Of a stretch of 64,000 nucleotides of DNA, positions 34,976 through 43,370 are shown piece by piece. The position numbers were made by a program, and so were the translations under genes. The notes beneath the pieces are model-generated. The model saw only the letters and a program-made list of their open reading frames with translations, was not told the origin of the DNA and made no database searches. Numbering within the stretch: position 1 is the stretch's first letter; each line of letters begins with the position of its first letter. The DNA is from Nocardia fluminea. GTDB lineage: Bacteria; Actinomycetota; Actinomycetes; Mycobacteriales; Mycobacteriaceae. The stretch spans positions 806,001-870,000 of the forward strand of contig NZ_PJMW01000002.1 of the NCBI RefSeq assembly GCF_002846365.1, in the 5' to 3' direction.

Positions 34976-36187
34976 TCATTTAGGCGACGGCTTATTGTCT
35001 GGAATCATCGATCCGGGCAGCGATTGCTGCTGATCGATCAGTTCGGTGGGCGGTTCGTATCCGAGGGTAGTCATCTTCGGCCTTGCGAGATTGCCGTTCT
35101 GATCGATCACAACGCCGTCGCCGTTATTCCACGATTCAATGATCTTGTTCTGCAATGCAGCAGAACCGATTCCTGGATTCTCAGTGGCGATCTTTCGGCC
35201 GAGTTCGTTGTTGTACAGGTCCATTGCCTCGCGACCCATGCGGTTGTCTTCTCGACCTTCATGCTTGGTGGTGTACTCCTCGGTCCATTCCGGGCCGAAC
35301 TCCTCGGTCAATCTGGCATTCCAGTATGCGTGCCGGAAGGCGTCCGCGTGGTTGTCCTGGAAGTTCCCATCCTCCTGGTTGTCCACGTTCTTGTCCGGAA
35401 ACAGACGTTCCGCTGTTTCGCTGGCATCGTCACTGATCTGGTAGAACTTGTACTGGTCCATGAGGCTGAGATTGTTCAACATCTCCGCCTCGCTGACGGT
35501 GACATCTTTCTGCGCGATATCCGAGCCAGGTTTGAACCGGTTTACCCAGCTGATCAGTTCTTCGCTGGGCCATTTCGTCATCTTCTGTTGATCAGGGTTT
35601 ACCTGGTACGTGTTCAAAATCATTTCGAGGTCCGCCCCGAGCGGAATAGGAACGTCAGCAAAAACCTTGACAATCGCCTCGCCCGCGGAGGTAGCGGCGT
35701 CACCAGCCTCTCGCAGCGCTTTCTTGATCGCGTCTTCGTGCTGACGCTGCCCCTGATCCAGTGCGGCCTTCGCCACCTCCAGCGAGTTCCCCTTCTCGGC
35801 CGCCAGCCATGAGACAACATCGCTGGAGTAGCTGACAGCTCCGTCCTCGGCGACGCTGTACCGCTCCTCCTCGGCTGTCTTGATCGCGTTAACGGCCGAC
35901 GTTTTCGCGAAGCCGAGCAGATGGACGATCTGGGCGACGGCCGGCTGAGCATTCTCAAAGGCCGTCACCACCTTCGACAACGAGGTCTTCGCTTCCTCGC
36001 TCTTGACGCGCATGGCATCCCCAGCCCCACCCCGCCAAAACCCAGGGGAGTCAGCGAGCTGCTGATTGATGGTGCCGTACTCGGTAGTCACTGCCCCCGC
36101 TCCGCGACCCCACTCGTTACCTTGCTCTGTCAGCGAATCGAAGTTCCACTGACGGATCTCGGACTTCGTCGGAGGTAGAGAACTCAT
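34976..36187 (-). CDS. Type VII effector with WXG-like N-domain and DUF6973 C-domain
   Basis: A 403-residue protein. Residues ~10-170 form a WXG/LXG-like helical module (EWGRGAGAVTTEYGTINQQLADSPGFWRGGAGDAMRVK). The C-terminal domain (~250-365) has DNHADAFRHAYWNARLTEEFG, KHEGRE and AMDLYNNELGRKIA, matching DUF6973, a presumed enzymatic toxin domain whose conserved His, Asp and Glu residues are all present. The operon order WXG-like protein, effector, lipoprotein suggests a secreted toxin with its partner and antidote. The catalytic activity of DUF6973 is not established to my knowledge. Confidence 0.78.
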   Translation of the reverse strand: MSSLPPTKSEIRQWNFDSLTEQGNEWGRGAGAVTTEYGTINQQLADSPGFWRGGAGDAMRVKSEEAKTSLSKVVTAFENAQPAVAQIVHLLGFAKTSAVNAIKTAEEERYSVAEDGAVSYSSDVVSWLAAEKGNSLEVAKAALDQGQRQHEDAIKKALREAGDAATSAGEAIVKVFADVPIPLGADLEMILNTYQVNPDQQKMTKWPSEELISWVNRFKPGSDIAQKDVTVSEAEMLNNLSLMDQYKFYQISDDASETAERLFPDKNVDNQEDGNFQDNHADAFRHAYWNARLTEEFGPEWTEEYTTKHEGREDNRMGREAMDLYNNELGRKIATENPGIGSAALQNKIIESWNNGDGVVIDQNGNLARPKMTTLGYEPPTELIDQQQSLPGSMIPDNKPSPK

Positions 36188-36507
36188 CGGGGCCCGTCCA
36201 TTGAGCCCGCCTCAGTCAATTTCTCTTGCGCTTTAGCTTGCGCCGCTTGTTGTTCGTTGTAGGCGGAGATACTCGCCGTCGCCGCCTCATTGATCTCCTT
36301 GAGCTGCACGGCCACTCCTCGCACACTGAGCCTGGCGCGGACACCTGCCCTCATGAAGGCAGCGCCCAGCCCAGAGCCTGGCAGCGCAGGCTCGATCGCA
36401 GCTATGAAACTCTCGGCCGGCAAGGCATTCAGCGCCCCCTGAGAACCGTTCAACGCACCGATCATTCCTTCTAATGCGGGTTGCTCGACATATAGGTCGT
36501 CGGCCAT
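36184..36507 (-). CDS. WXG-like ESX partner protein
   Basis: A 107-residue helical protein (MADDLYVEQPALEGMIGALNGSQGALNALPAES, then a long C-terminal helix NEAATASISAYNEQQAAQAKAQEKL). It lacks a canonical WXG but has the size and placement of the small partner of a type VII effector, overlapping the effector start by 4 nt. AGAGGA lies 5 nt before ATG 36507. Confidence 0.68.
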   Translation of the reverse strand: MADDLYVEQPALEGMIGALNGSQGALNALPAESFIAAIEPALPGSGLGAAFMRAGVRARLSVRGVAVQLKEINEAATASISAYNEQQAAQAKAQEKLTEAGSMDGPR

Positions 36508-36582
36508 CGAAATCCTCTCCCCGTCAACGATCTTGCTACGCTAACACGGTCGTACTGACCACATGGGGAGCGTGCAGCGGAG

Positions 36583-37011
36583 TTGTACCCGAACAGCAGT
36601 GATATCGACCCGATCACCGATCGGATGGACGCCGTGCGCCGCGCACTGCTGACGGACCGCGTCACCACGTCACGCTTCGGGGTCGCTGTCGACGTCCGAG
36701 CGGACGGGACAGTCGAAGCGGTTCGCATCGACGAGAGCGTCACTCCTTACGGAGTCGAACTCGGCAACCTGATCACCACACTGGTACGCGAAGCCCTTGA
36801 CCAGGCTCGCGGGAATGTGCGTGAGCGTATCGATGAGCTCACTGCGGACCCACGCATAGCTAGTGCTGTCGAGTCGATCGAAATCGCTTCCGAGCAACCC
36901 GCACCGAAGTCGGTGGAAAAGACCGCTCCGCAGAAGTTTCCCGATGAGGAGCTCAGCGAGGAAGAGCTCATCGAGCTCAACGAGCGACGCAACCAGTCGT
37001 GGTTTCGTTAG
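36583..37011 (+). CDS. YbaB/EbfC-like protein
   Basis: A 142-residue protein with the YbaB strand-helix pattern (RFGVAVDVRADGTVEAVRIDESVTPYGVELGNLITTLVREALDQARGNV) and an acidic Glu-rich tail. It is divergent from the DUF6973 toxin operon, echoing the YbaB-like gene that heads the giant-toxin operon. The start is uncertain: TTG 36583 has GGGGAG 12 nt upstream, and ATG 36625 would remove 14 residues. Function in type VII loci is unknown. Confidence 0.65.
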   Translation: MYPNSSDIDPITDRMDAVRRALLTDRVTTSRFGVAVDVRADGTVEAVRIDESVTPYGVELGNLITTLVREALDQARGNVRERIDELTADPRIASAVESIEIASEQPAPKSVEKTAPQKFPDEELSEEELIELNERRNQSWFR

Positions 37012-37287
37012 CCGCTGGCGCTGTTCATCCAGACTCGCGCTCCGACTCCAGCACCGCCCGAGCAGGCACATCTCGATTTTCACTGAGCGATGACAGCCAC
37101 TTCGCCTTGTACGTGATCTGGTCAGGTTTCATCTCTCGGTTCGTTCGATATCCGAGACCGCATGGCATCACGATTGATCAACTCAGCACGAGGTCGGCGA
37201 TGTAGAACTGGCAGAAGGTCTGCGCGCAGTGGCTCACTTCCCCGACCAGTCAGCACCGATACGGTGCGTTGGCGTCACGGCGACTAC

Positions 37288-37695
37288 TTACGCGTGCGTC
37301 GCAACGGCCGGGGGGCCGTCGAAGGGTGGGTAGGTTTCGCTGGTGGTGCGTTCGGCGGCGGCGATGTAGACGGCCAGGGCTTCGCGGGAATGGGTGAGGC
37401 GGGTGATTTGGTCGTCGAGGCGGGTGAGGCGGGTTTGCATGGCGGACAGCAGGTCTGGGCAAGCTGGAAGAGTTGGAGCTTCGCCTTCCGCGCAAGGTAG
37501 GAGGTAGGCGATGTCTTCGGAGGAGAGGCCTGCGCCGAGTAGGTGGCGGATCTGTTTCACGCGAAGGGGGGCGGTTTCGTCGTATTCGCGGTAGCCGTTC
37601 GGGCTGCGGTCGGCGGCTATCAGGCCCTGGGCTTCGTAGTAGCGCAGTTGGTGGGCGTTGACGCCCGTGCGGGTACTCAGTTCGCCGATTCGCAT
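37288..37695 (-). CDS. MerR-family transcriptional regulator
   Basis: A 135-residue regulator. The N-terminal winged helix (MRIGELSTRTGVNAHQLRYYEAQGLI) and the second wing RSPNGYREYDETAPLRVKQIRHLLGAGLSSEDIAYLLPC are typical, followed by a dimerisation helix. Cysteines at the end of the DNA-binding part (LLPCAEGEAPTLPACPDLL) could sense an effector. It is divergent from an oxidoreductase whose promoter carries a MerR-type operator, so it probably controls that gene. Confidence 0.93.
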   Translation of the reverse strand: MRIGELSTRTGVNAHQLRYYEAQGLIAADRSPNGYREYDETAPLRVKQIRHLLGAGLSSEDIAYLLPCAEGEAPTLPACPDLLSAMQTRLTRLDDQITRLTHSREALAVYIAAAERTTSETYPPFDGPPAVATHA

Positions 37696-37706
37696 CGCAA
37701 CCTCAC

Positions 37707-37737
37707 TTGACCTTCATACCGGTGTGAACGTTGATGA
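37707..37737 (+). promoter_or_regulatory. MerR-type promoter and operator
   Basis: -35 TTGACC (37707-37712) and a -10-like TGATGA (37732-37737) are separated by 19 nt, the over-long spacing typical of MerR-activated promoters. The spacer contains the near-perfect palindrome TTCATACCGGTGTGAA (37713-37728). The first codon of the downstream gene is 8 nt after the -10, so the transcript may be leaderless. Confidence 0.75.
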
Positions 37738-37744
37738 TGCTGCC

Positions 37745-38623
37745 ATGAACAACGCATCAGAAACATCGGTGGCAGTCATCGGGCTCGGGCTCATGGGTCG
37801 GTCGCTCGCCGGCGCGTTCCTCGCGGCCGGGCATACCAACACCGTCTGGAATCGGACACCCGCGAAGGCCGAGGGGCTGGTGGCGCAGGGTGCGCGACTC
37901 GCGCCGACGGTCGGTGACGCGCTGCGGGCGAGCGCGATCACGATCCTCTGCGTCACGGACTATCCCGCCGTGCGCGAACTGTTCGGCACGAACGATGTCG
38001 ACGGCACCACTTTGCTCAACCTCACCTCGGGCGACTCGGCGCAGGCTCGCGACACCGCCCGCTGGTTCGAACAGCGTGGCGCCCGCTACCTCGACGGCGC
38101 GATCATGGCCGTCCCGCAGACGATCGGAACTCCCGACGCGATGATTCTGCACAGCGGTCCACAGGCCGATTTCAACGCTCACCGGGAAACCCTCCGAGCA
38201 CTCGGCACCGTCAGCTACCTCGGCGCCGATCACGGCCTCGCCGCCCTGTACGACGTGGCGGGTCTGACCATGATGTGGAGCGTTCTCAATGCCTGGCTCC
38301 AGGGCACCGCCATGCTCCGGACCGCCGGTGTCGACGCCGCGACGTTCGCCCCGTTCGCGCAGATGATGGCCGCCGGGGTGGCCACCTGGCTGCCCGGATA
38401 TGCCGAGCAGATCGACAGCGGCTCCTATCCCGCCGAAGTGGCGGCTCTGGAGACCGACGCGCGATCGATGGCGCATCTGATCGAGGAGTGCGAGGCGCTC
38501 GGCGTCAACGCCCAGCTGCCGAAGTTGTTCAAAGCCTTGGCAGATCGGTCAATCGCCGCGGGCCACGGCGGTGAGCAGTACCCGGTGCTGATCGAAGAGT
38601 TCGCCAAGCCCCACAGCGGCTGA
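37745..38623 (+). CDS. NAD(P)-dependent oxidoreductase, beta-hydroxyacid dehydrogenase/imine reductase type
   Basis: A 292-residue enzyme. The Rossmann motif VIGLGLMGRSLAGAFLAAGH opens the NADP-binding domain, followed by NRTPAKAEGLVAQGA, and the C-terminal helical domain has YDVAGLTMMWSVLNAWLQGTAML. The catalytic Lys of hydroxyisobutyrate dehydrogenases is not evident, which together with DGAIMAVPQTIGTPDAMIL favours the imine-reductase-like subfamily. ATG 37745 fits the domain start and has no ribosome site, in line with a leaderless transcript from the MerR promoter. Substrate unknown. Confidence 0.85.
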   Translation: MNNASETSVAVIGLGLMGRSLAGAFLAAGHTNTVWNRTPAKAEGLVAQGARLAPTVGDALRASAITILCVTDYPAVRELFGTNDVDGTTLLNLTSGDSAQARDTARWFEQRGARYLDGAIMAVPQTIGTPDAMILHSGPQADFNAHRETLRALGTVSYLGADHGLAALYDVAGLTMMWSVLNAWLQGTAMLRTAGVDAATFAPFAQMMAAGVATWLPGYAEQIDSGSYPAEVAALETDARSMAHLIEECEALGVNAQLPKLFKALADRSIAAGHGGEQYPVLIEEFAKPHSG

Positions 38624-38674
38624 ACCACCCGCTCGAGCCGAGAACGGGTGGGTCAGCTACTCAGCTGTCGCCGC

Positions 38675-41600
38675 CTATCCGTTCACCACGTCGGCGAGCG
38701 TGATGATCGCCTGCTCCCAGAGGTCGGCGAAGCGCGCGGCCTGGTGTTCGGTGAACAGGGCTGCGCTCCAGCGGAAGTTGGTGGTGAGGGCCGGTCCTTC
38801 GGGGGTGGTGCCGATGCCGGCGATGACGTCGATCGCGTACCGCAGTGGCAGGTCGGGTTCGGGGTCGAGGGGTAGGGCGTGGTCGTGCTCGCCGACCAGC
38901 AGCGACCAGGGGTCGGATTCGTTGCCGCTGAGGTCGATTCGGCCGAGGTAGTTGAATTCGACCTGGGGTTCGGCGGCGGCGCGGAGGTCCGCCGCGCGGT
39001 TGACGTAGCGCAGCAGCCCGTAATCCAGGCCCTGGTTGGGGATGTCGCGCAGATGGGTGGCGACGGAGTCGAGCAGGGTGCGAGCGGCGGCCGGGTCCGC
39101 TTGCGCGCGGGCGATATCCACCGCGTTGTCGCCCACGCCGAGGCGGACGGGGAACACGCTGGTGAACCAGCCGAGGGTGTTGGCCGTGTCGGTGCCGAGG
39201 GTGGTGTCGGCGCGGCCGTGGCCTTCCATGGCGATCAATGCGCCCGCGGCGGGGTCGTTGCCGTTGTCGGCGTGCAGCGAGGCCATCGTCATCGTGAGGG
39301 CGGTGAGCAGGAATTCGCGGACGCCTTCGTCCTTGCCGACGCGGTCGAGAAGACGCTCGGTGACCGCGACCGGTGTCGCGACCGTGCTCACGCGCAGGCT
39401 CGACCAGGTGTCGGTGGCCGGTGCGGGGTGGCGGGAGCCGAGGGCGGCATCGGGACCGCTGACCTGTGCGGTCCAGTAGTCGCGCTGGGCAAGGACTTCC
39501 GGTGTGGACGCTCGCTGCCACATGGCTTCGGACCACTGCCGATACGAGGTGAACTCGGGCAGCATCTTCGGCGTGACACCCGCTTGGATCTGCTGCCAGG
39601 CGGCAGCGAGGGCGTCGAGCATGATGTGCCAGGACACGACGTCGACCGCGAGGTGATGGACCGCGAGCAGCAGGATGTCTCCGCCGCCTTCGGCCTCCGA
39701 AGCGACCGGGAGGTCCCCAGCGGTGTCGAGGCCGTCAGCAGCGGACCCGGCGCCCCGGAACCAGACAGCGCGCACCATCTCACCGGCGCGAGGATCGATC
39801 GCATCGTTGGCGACCCGAGCGAAGTCGGTGATAGCAGTGTCGAGCTCGGTACCGGCGAGTCCACCAGGCGCCTCGATGACGAGGTCGGCGGCGTTCACCG
39901 CGCCGGGTGCGCGGGTGACCATGCGCGGGCCGTCTGTCGTATCGGTGAGGACGGCGCGCAAGGTGTCGTGCGCGTCGAGCAGCGCCTGGAGAGTGGATTC
40001 CAGTGCCGCACGGTCGATTCCGGCAGGCAGTCGCAGCAGCGCGGCCTGGGTGAAGCGGCGGTAGTTGCCGTATTCGTACATCCAGGAGACCACCGGCAGC
40101 GGCGGGACCACACCGTAGGCGTCGGCGCCGGACTGCGCGGCGGCGGCCGGTGCGTCATCGACGGCGGCGGCGAGTTCGCGGATGGTCGGGCAGGCGAGCA
40201 CCATGCGCGGGTTGAGCGCGAGGCCGCGGCGGCGGGCCTTGTTGACCAGCGAGATCGCGACGATGCTGTCGACGCCGAGTTCGTAGAAGTCGGCGTCGAT
40301 GCCGGGGGCGCGGCCGTCGAAGAGTTCGGCGAACAGCTCGCTGAGCGCGATCTCGGTGGGCGTCTCGGCGGCCGCGTTGCTGTCGGCGACCGACAGCGAC
40401 TGCTCGGCGAGCTCGTTCAGCGCGTGGCCGTCGAGCTTGCCGTTGACATTCACCGGCAGCTGGTCCATCACCACGATGCGCGCGGGAATCATGTACGCGG
40501 GCAAGCGTTGCGCGAGGTCGGCGCGCACCCGGCTGACGATCACGGCGCGACCGGCCTTGCCGACGACGAAGCCGACCAGCGACGCACCACCGGCACGACG
40601 CACCACGGTCACCGCGGCGGTGTCGATATCGGCCGAGCGACGCAGCGCCGTCTCGATCTCGCCGACCTCGATGCGATAGCCGCGCACCTTCACCTGGGCG
40701 TCGGCGCGGCCGAGGTAACCGAAACGGCCGCCGGGGAGGCGGCGTACGAGGTCGCCGGTGCGGTACATGCGTTCACCGGGGCGCGTCGGGTCGGCGACGA
40801 AACGGTCCGCGGTGACGGCGGGTTTGCCGAGGTAGCCGCGGGCCAGCTGCACGCCGGACAGATAGAGCTCGCCGACGATGCCCTGCGGGACCGGTCGCAG
40901 CCGGGAGTCGAGCACGTAGCCGACCATGCCGCCGTTGGCGGTGCCGATCGTGGGGATTTCCGAGGTGGCGACGGGTGCGACGACCGCTTCGACGGTCGTC
41001 TCGGTGGGGCCGTAGCAGTTGTACACAGCGGTCCCGGGGAGCGCGCGCAACCGCGCCCACAGGGCGGTGTCGATGGCCTCGCCGCCGAGAGCGAGCACCG
41101 ACAGTTCGCGGTCGAGCAGGCCCGCCGCCGCCAGCTGAGCGAGCATCGAGGGGGTCGTGTCGATCATGTCGATGTCGAATTCGGCCATGCCGGAGACGAT
41201 TCGGTGCGCGTCGCGCATCTCGTCGGCGTCGAACAGGTGCAGGGCCTGTCCCGCGAAGAAGCCGACCATTGGCTGCCAAGAGGCGTCGAACCCGAGTGAC
41301 CAGGCGTGCGCGATCCGCAGGGGTCGGCCTAGCTGAGCCATCGCCGGACGGTAGAAGCGCTCCAAGTGATCGGCGAAGTAGCCCGCCAGCGCCGCGTTCG
41401 TGCCGACCACGCCCTTGGGCTCACCGGTCGAGCCGGAAGTGAAGATGATGTAGGCGCTGTGGTGGAGTTCGCGGTGCACAGCGGGCGCTTGCGCGGGGCG
41501 GGCGGCGATCCGGTCCACGACCGCAGGCGCGTCGAGCGCCAGCACCTGGACCGCTTGCCCGAAGTCGATGTCGGCGTCGCGGCCATCATCGTTCACCGAC

Positions 41601-43327
41601 ACTGTGTCGAGATTCGTGCTGTCGAGCAGTGCACGGTTCTCACCGAGGACGACGGCCAGCGTCGGGTGCGACTGGCGCAGAATCGATTCGACGCGACTCG
41701 CGGGAAGCGTGATGTCCACCGGGACGTAGGCGGCACCTGCGGCGAACGTCGCCAGGATGGCGATGATCGAGCGAGTCCCACGCGGGAGCATCAGGGCGAC
41801 AACGGTTTCCGGGCCGACACCATGGGTGACGAACTCGCCCGCCATCCGGCAAGCCTGTTCGTGCAACGCGCGGTAGGTGAAGACCTCTCCGTCGGTCGTG
41901 GTGAGCGCGACAGCTTCCGGAGCTGCCTCGACCTGCTGCTCGAACAGTTCCCATGGCGTGGCTGCCGGTGCAGCCGTCATATCCGTTGCGGCGCTGCGAA
42001 GTTCGGCGTGCTCGGTCTCGGTGAGCAGGTCGATCGCATCGGTGGTCGCGGTGGCGTCGAGGGTCGACAGGGTGCGCAGGACGGTCAGCATCCGGGCGCC
42101 GAGGTCGGCGGGGTCGAGGTGACCGAGGAGCGCGGGAATCGCTTCGACGAGGACGAGGAGTTCGCCGTCGCTCAGGTGGGAGACGACCGTGAGCGGATAG
42201 TGCGCGAGGCTTTCCATCTCGATCGGCCGGAACCGGGCGCCGTCGGGGGCGGTGACCGTCTGGATGGCGTCGTCGATGGGAGCGTTCTCGAAGACGAACA
42301 GGGTGTCGAACAGGGCGCCGTGACCGGCCGCCCGTTGCAGGGTCGACAGGCTGAGGTACCCGATGTCGCGCATCGTGGCCGAATCACGTTGCAGACGGGC
42401 GCATTGCGCGACGACCGGCTCGACGGAATCCAGGCGGTGCACGACCGGAACGGTGTTGATGAACAGCCCGACCATGCCTTCGACGCCCGCGAGCTTCTCG
42501 GGACGGCCGGAGATGGTGGTGCCGTAGACGACATCGCGACGGTCGGTGATGCGGCCGAGCAGCAGCGTCCAGGCGAACTGGACGGCGGTGTTCAGCGTCA
42601 TCCCGTTGGTGCGCGCCCACTGCTGTAGTCGCTCGGTTTCAATGGCGGACAACCGGAGTCGCGTGGTCTGAGGAACGGCGGAGCCGCGATCGCCGGTGCC
42701 GTCGGCCAGCACCAGCGGCGCGCTGACCTGCCCGAGATACTCGGCCCAGCGGCGGGCTGCGGCGTCGTGGTCCTGGGCGCCGAGCCAGCCGATGTAGTCG
42801 CGATAGGGCCGGGGCGCCGGCAGTCCGTCGAGGGTCCCGCCCGCCCGGTAGACGGCGAGCAGTTCGGTGAAGAACACCGCGACCGCCCAGCCGTCCATCA
42901 GGATGTGGTGCGCGGTGAGGATCATCCGCTTGCGCGGCTCGGGCGCGTCGGTGACGTCGAGCAGCAGCACACGCAACGCGGGGCCACGGCTCAGCGCGAA
43001 CGGAACGCGGCGCTCGGATTCGGCGATCGCGTCGAATTCCGTGGACAGCGCGGCCCGTTCGGCCCACGGCAGCTCCGCGCGCGAGGGGATGATCTGCACC
43101 GGTTTCGGCACGTCGGTGTCCCAGAACGCGGCCCGCAGGTTCGGATGACGGTCCAGCATCGCCTGCGCGCTGCGACGCAACAGGCCGGCGTCGAGCGGGC
43201 CGTCGATATCGACCACGAACTGCATCGTGTACAGGTCGATCTCGGTGCCCGTGAGCCGCGAGAGGGAGAACAGCCCCTCCTGCAGCGGGCTCAGCGCGAG
43301 TACGTCTTCGATCTGCGGCGCACTCAT
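38675..43327 (-). CDS. Non-ribosomal peptide synthetase, C-A-T-E module
   Basis: A 1550-residue single-module synthetase. Condensation domain (~1-440) with HHILMDG near residue 140; adenylation domain (~460-965) with FTSGSTGEPKG (~631) and CYGPTETT; carrier domain with LGVDSI (Ser ~1018); epimerisation domain (~1065-1545) with HHLAVDVVSW (~1223) and VEFNYLGR (~1453). It should activate one amino acid and deliver its D-form. Reading the pocket against GrsA gives D-A-Q-D-A-G-C-V-E, closest in my memory to Glu/Gln-type codes, with low confidence. No thioesterase, MbtH-like or tailoring gene is present here. It starts 43 nt after the upstream NRPS fragment. Confidence 0.9.
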   Translation of the reverse strand: MSAPQIEDVLALSPLQEGLFSLSRLTGTEIDLYTMQFVVDIDGPLDAGLLRRSAQAMLDRHPNLRAAFWDTDVPKPVQIIPSRAELPWAERAALSTEFDAIAESERRVPFALSRGPALRVLLLDVTDAPEPRKRMILTAHHILMDGWAVAVFFTELLAVYRAGGTLDGLPAPRPYRDYIGWLGAQDHDAAARRWAEYLGQVSAPLVLADGTGDRGSAVPQTTRLRLSAIETERLQQWARTNGMTLNTAVQFAWTLLLGRITDRRDVVYGTTISGRPEKLAGVEGMVGLFINTVPVVHRLDSVEPVVAQCARLQRDSATMRDIGYLSLSTLQRAAGHGALFDTLFVFENAPIDDAIQTVTAPDGARFRPIEMESLAHYPLTVVSHLSDGELLVLVEAIPALLGHLDPADLGARMLTVLRTLSTLDATATTDAIDLLTETEHAELRSAATDMTAAPAATPWELFEQQVEAAPEAVALTTTDGEVFTYRALHEQACRMAGEFVTHGVGPETVVALMLPRGTRSIIAILATFAAGAAYVPVDITLPASRVESILRQSHPTLAVVLGENRALLDSTNLDTVSVNDDGRDADIDFGQAVQVLALDAPAVVDRIAARPAQAPAVHRELHHSAYIIFTSGSTGEPKGVVGTNAALAGYFADHLERFYRPAMAQLGRPLRIAHAWSLGFDASWQPMVGFFAGQALHLFDADEMRDAHRIVSGMAEFDIDMIDTTPSMLAQLAAAGLLDRELSVLALGGEAIDTALWARLRALPGTAVYNCYGPTETTVEAVVAPVATSEIPTIGTANGGMVGYVLDSRLRPVPQGIVGELYLSGVQLARGYLGKPAVTADRFVADPTRPGERMYRTGDLVRRLPGGRFGYLGRADAQVKVRGYRIEVGEIETALRRSADIDTAAVTVVRRAGGASLVGFVVGKAGRAVIVSRVRADLAQRLPAYMIPARIVVMDQLPVNVNGKLDGHALNELAEQSLSVADSNAAAETPTEIALSELFAELFDGRAPGIDADFYELGVDSIVAISLVNKARRRGLALNPRMVLACPTIRELAAAVDDAPAAAAQSGADAYGVVPPLPVVSWMYEYGNYRRFTQAALLRLPAGIDRAALESTLQALLDAHDTLRAVLTDTTDGPRMVTRAPGAVNAADLVIEAPGGLAGTELDTAITDFARVANDAIDPRAGEMVRAVWFRGAGSAADGLDTAGDLPVASEAEGGGDILLLAVHHLAVDVVSWHIMLDALAAAWQQIQAGVTPKMLPEFTSYRQWSEAMWQRASTPEVLAQRDYWTAQVSGPDAALGSRHPAPATDTWSSLRVSTVATPVAVTERLLDRVGKDEGVREFLLTALTMTMASLHADNGNDPAAGALIAMEGHGRADTTLGTDTANTLGWFTSVFPVRLGVGDNAVDIARAQADPAAARTLLDSVATHLRDIPNQGLDYGLLRYVNRAADLRAAAEPQVEFNYLGRIDLSGNESDPWSLLVGEHDHALPLDPEPDLPLRYAIDVIAGIGTTPEGPALTTNFRWSAALFTEHQAARFADLWEQAIITLADVVNG

Positions 43328-43370
43328 GCTGCGTCCCTTCCTGACTGCTGGGTCGTTCCGGCGTTCGTGC

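Noticed and set aside
38879..42628. Long plus-strand ORFs (806 and 420 codons) opposite the NRPS gene
   Set aside because: Canonical NRPS motifs lie on the minus strand throughout; the plus-strand translations are Gly/Val/Asp/Arg shadows.
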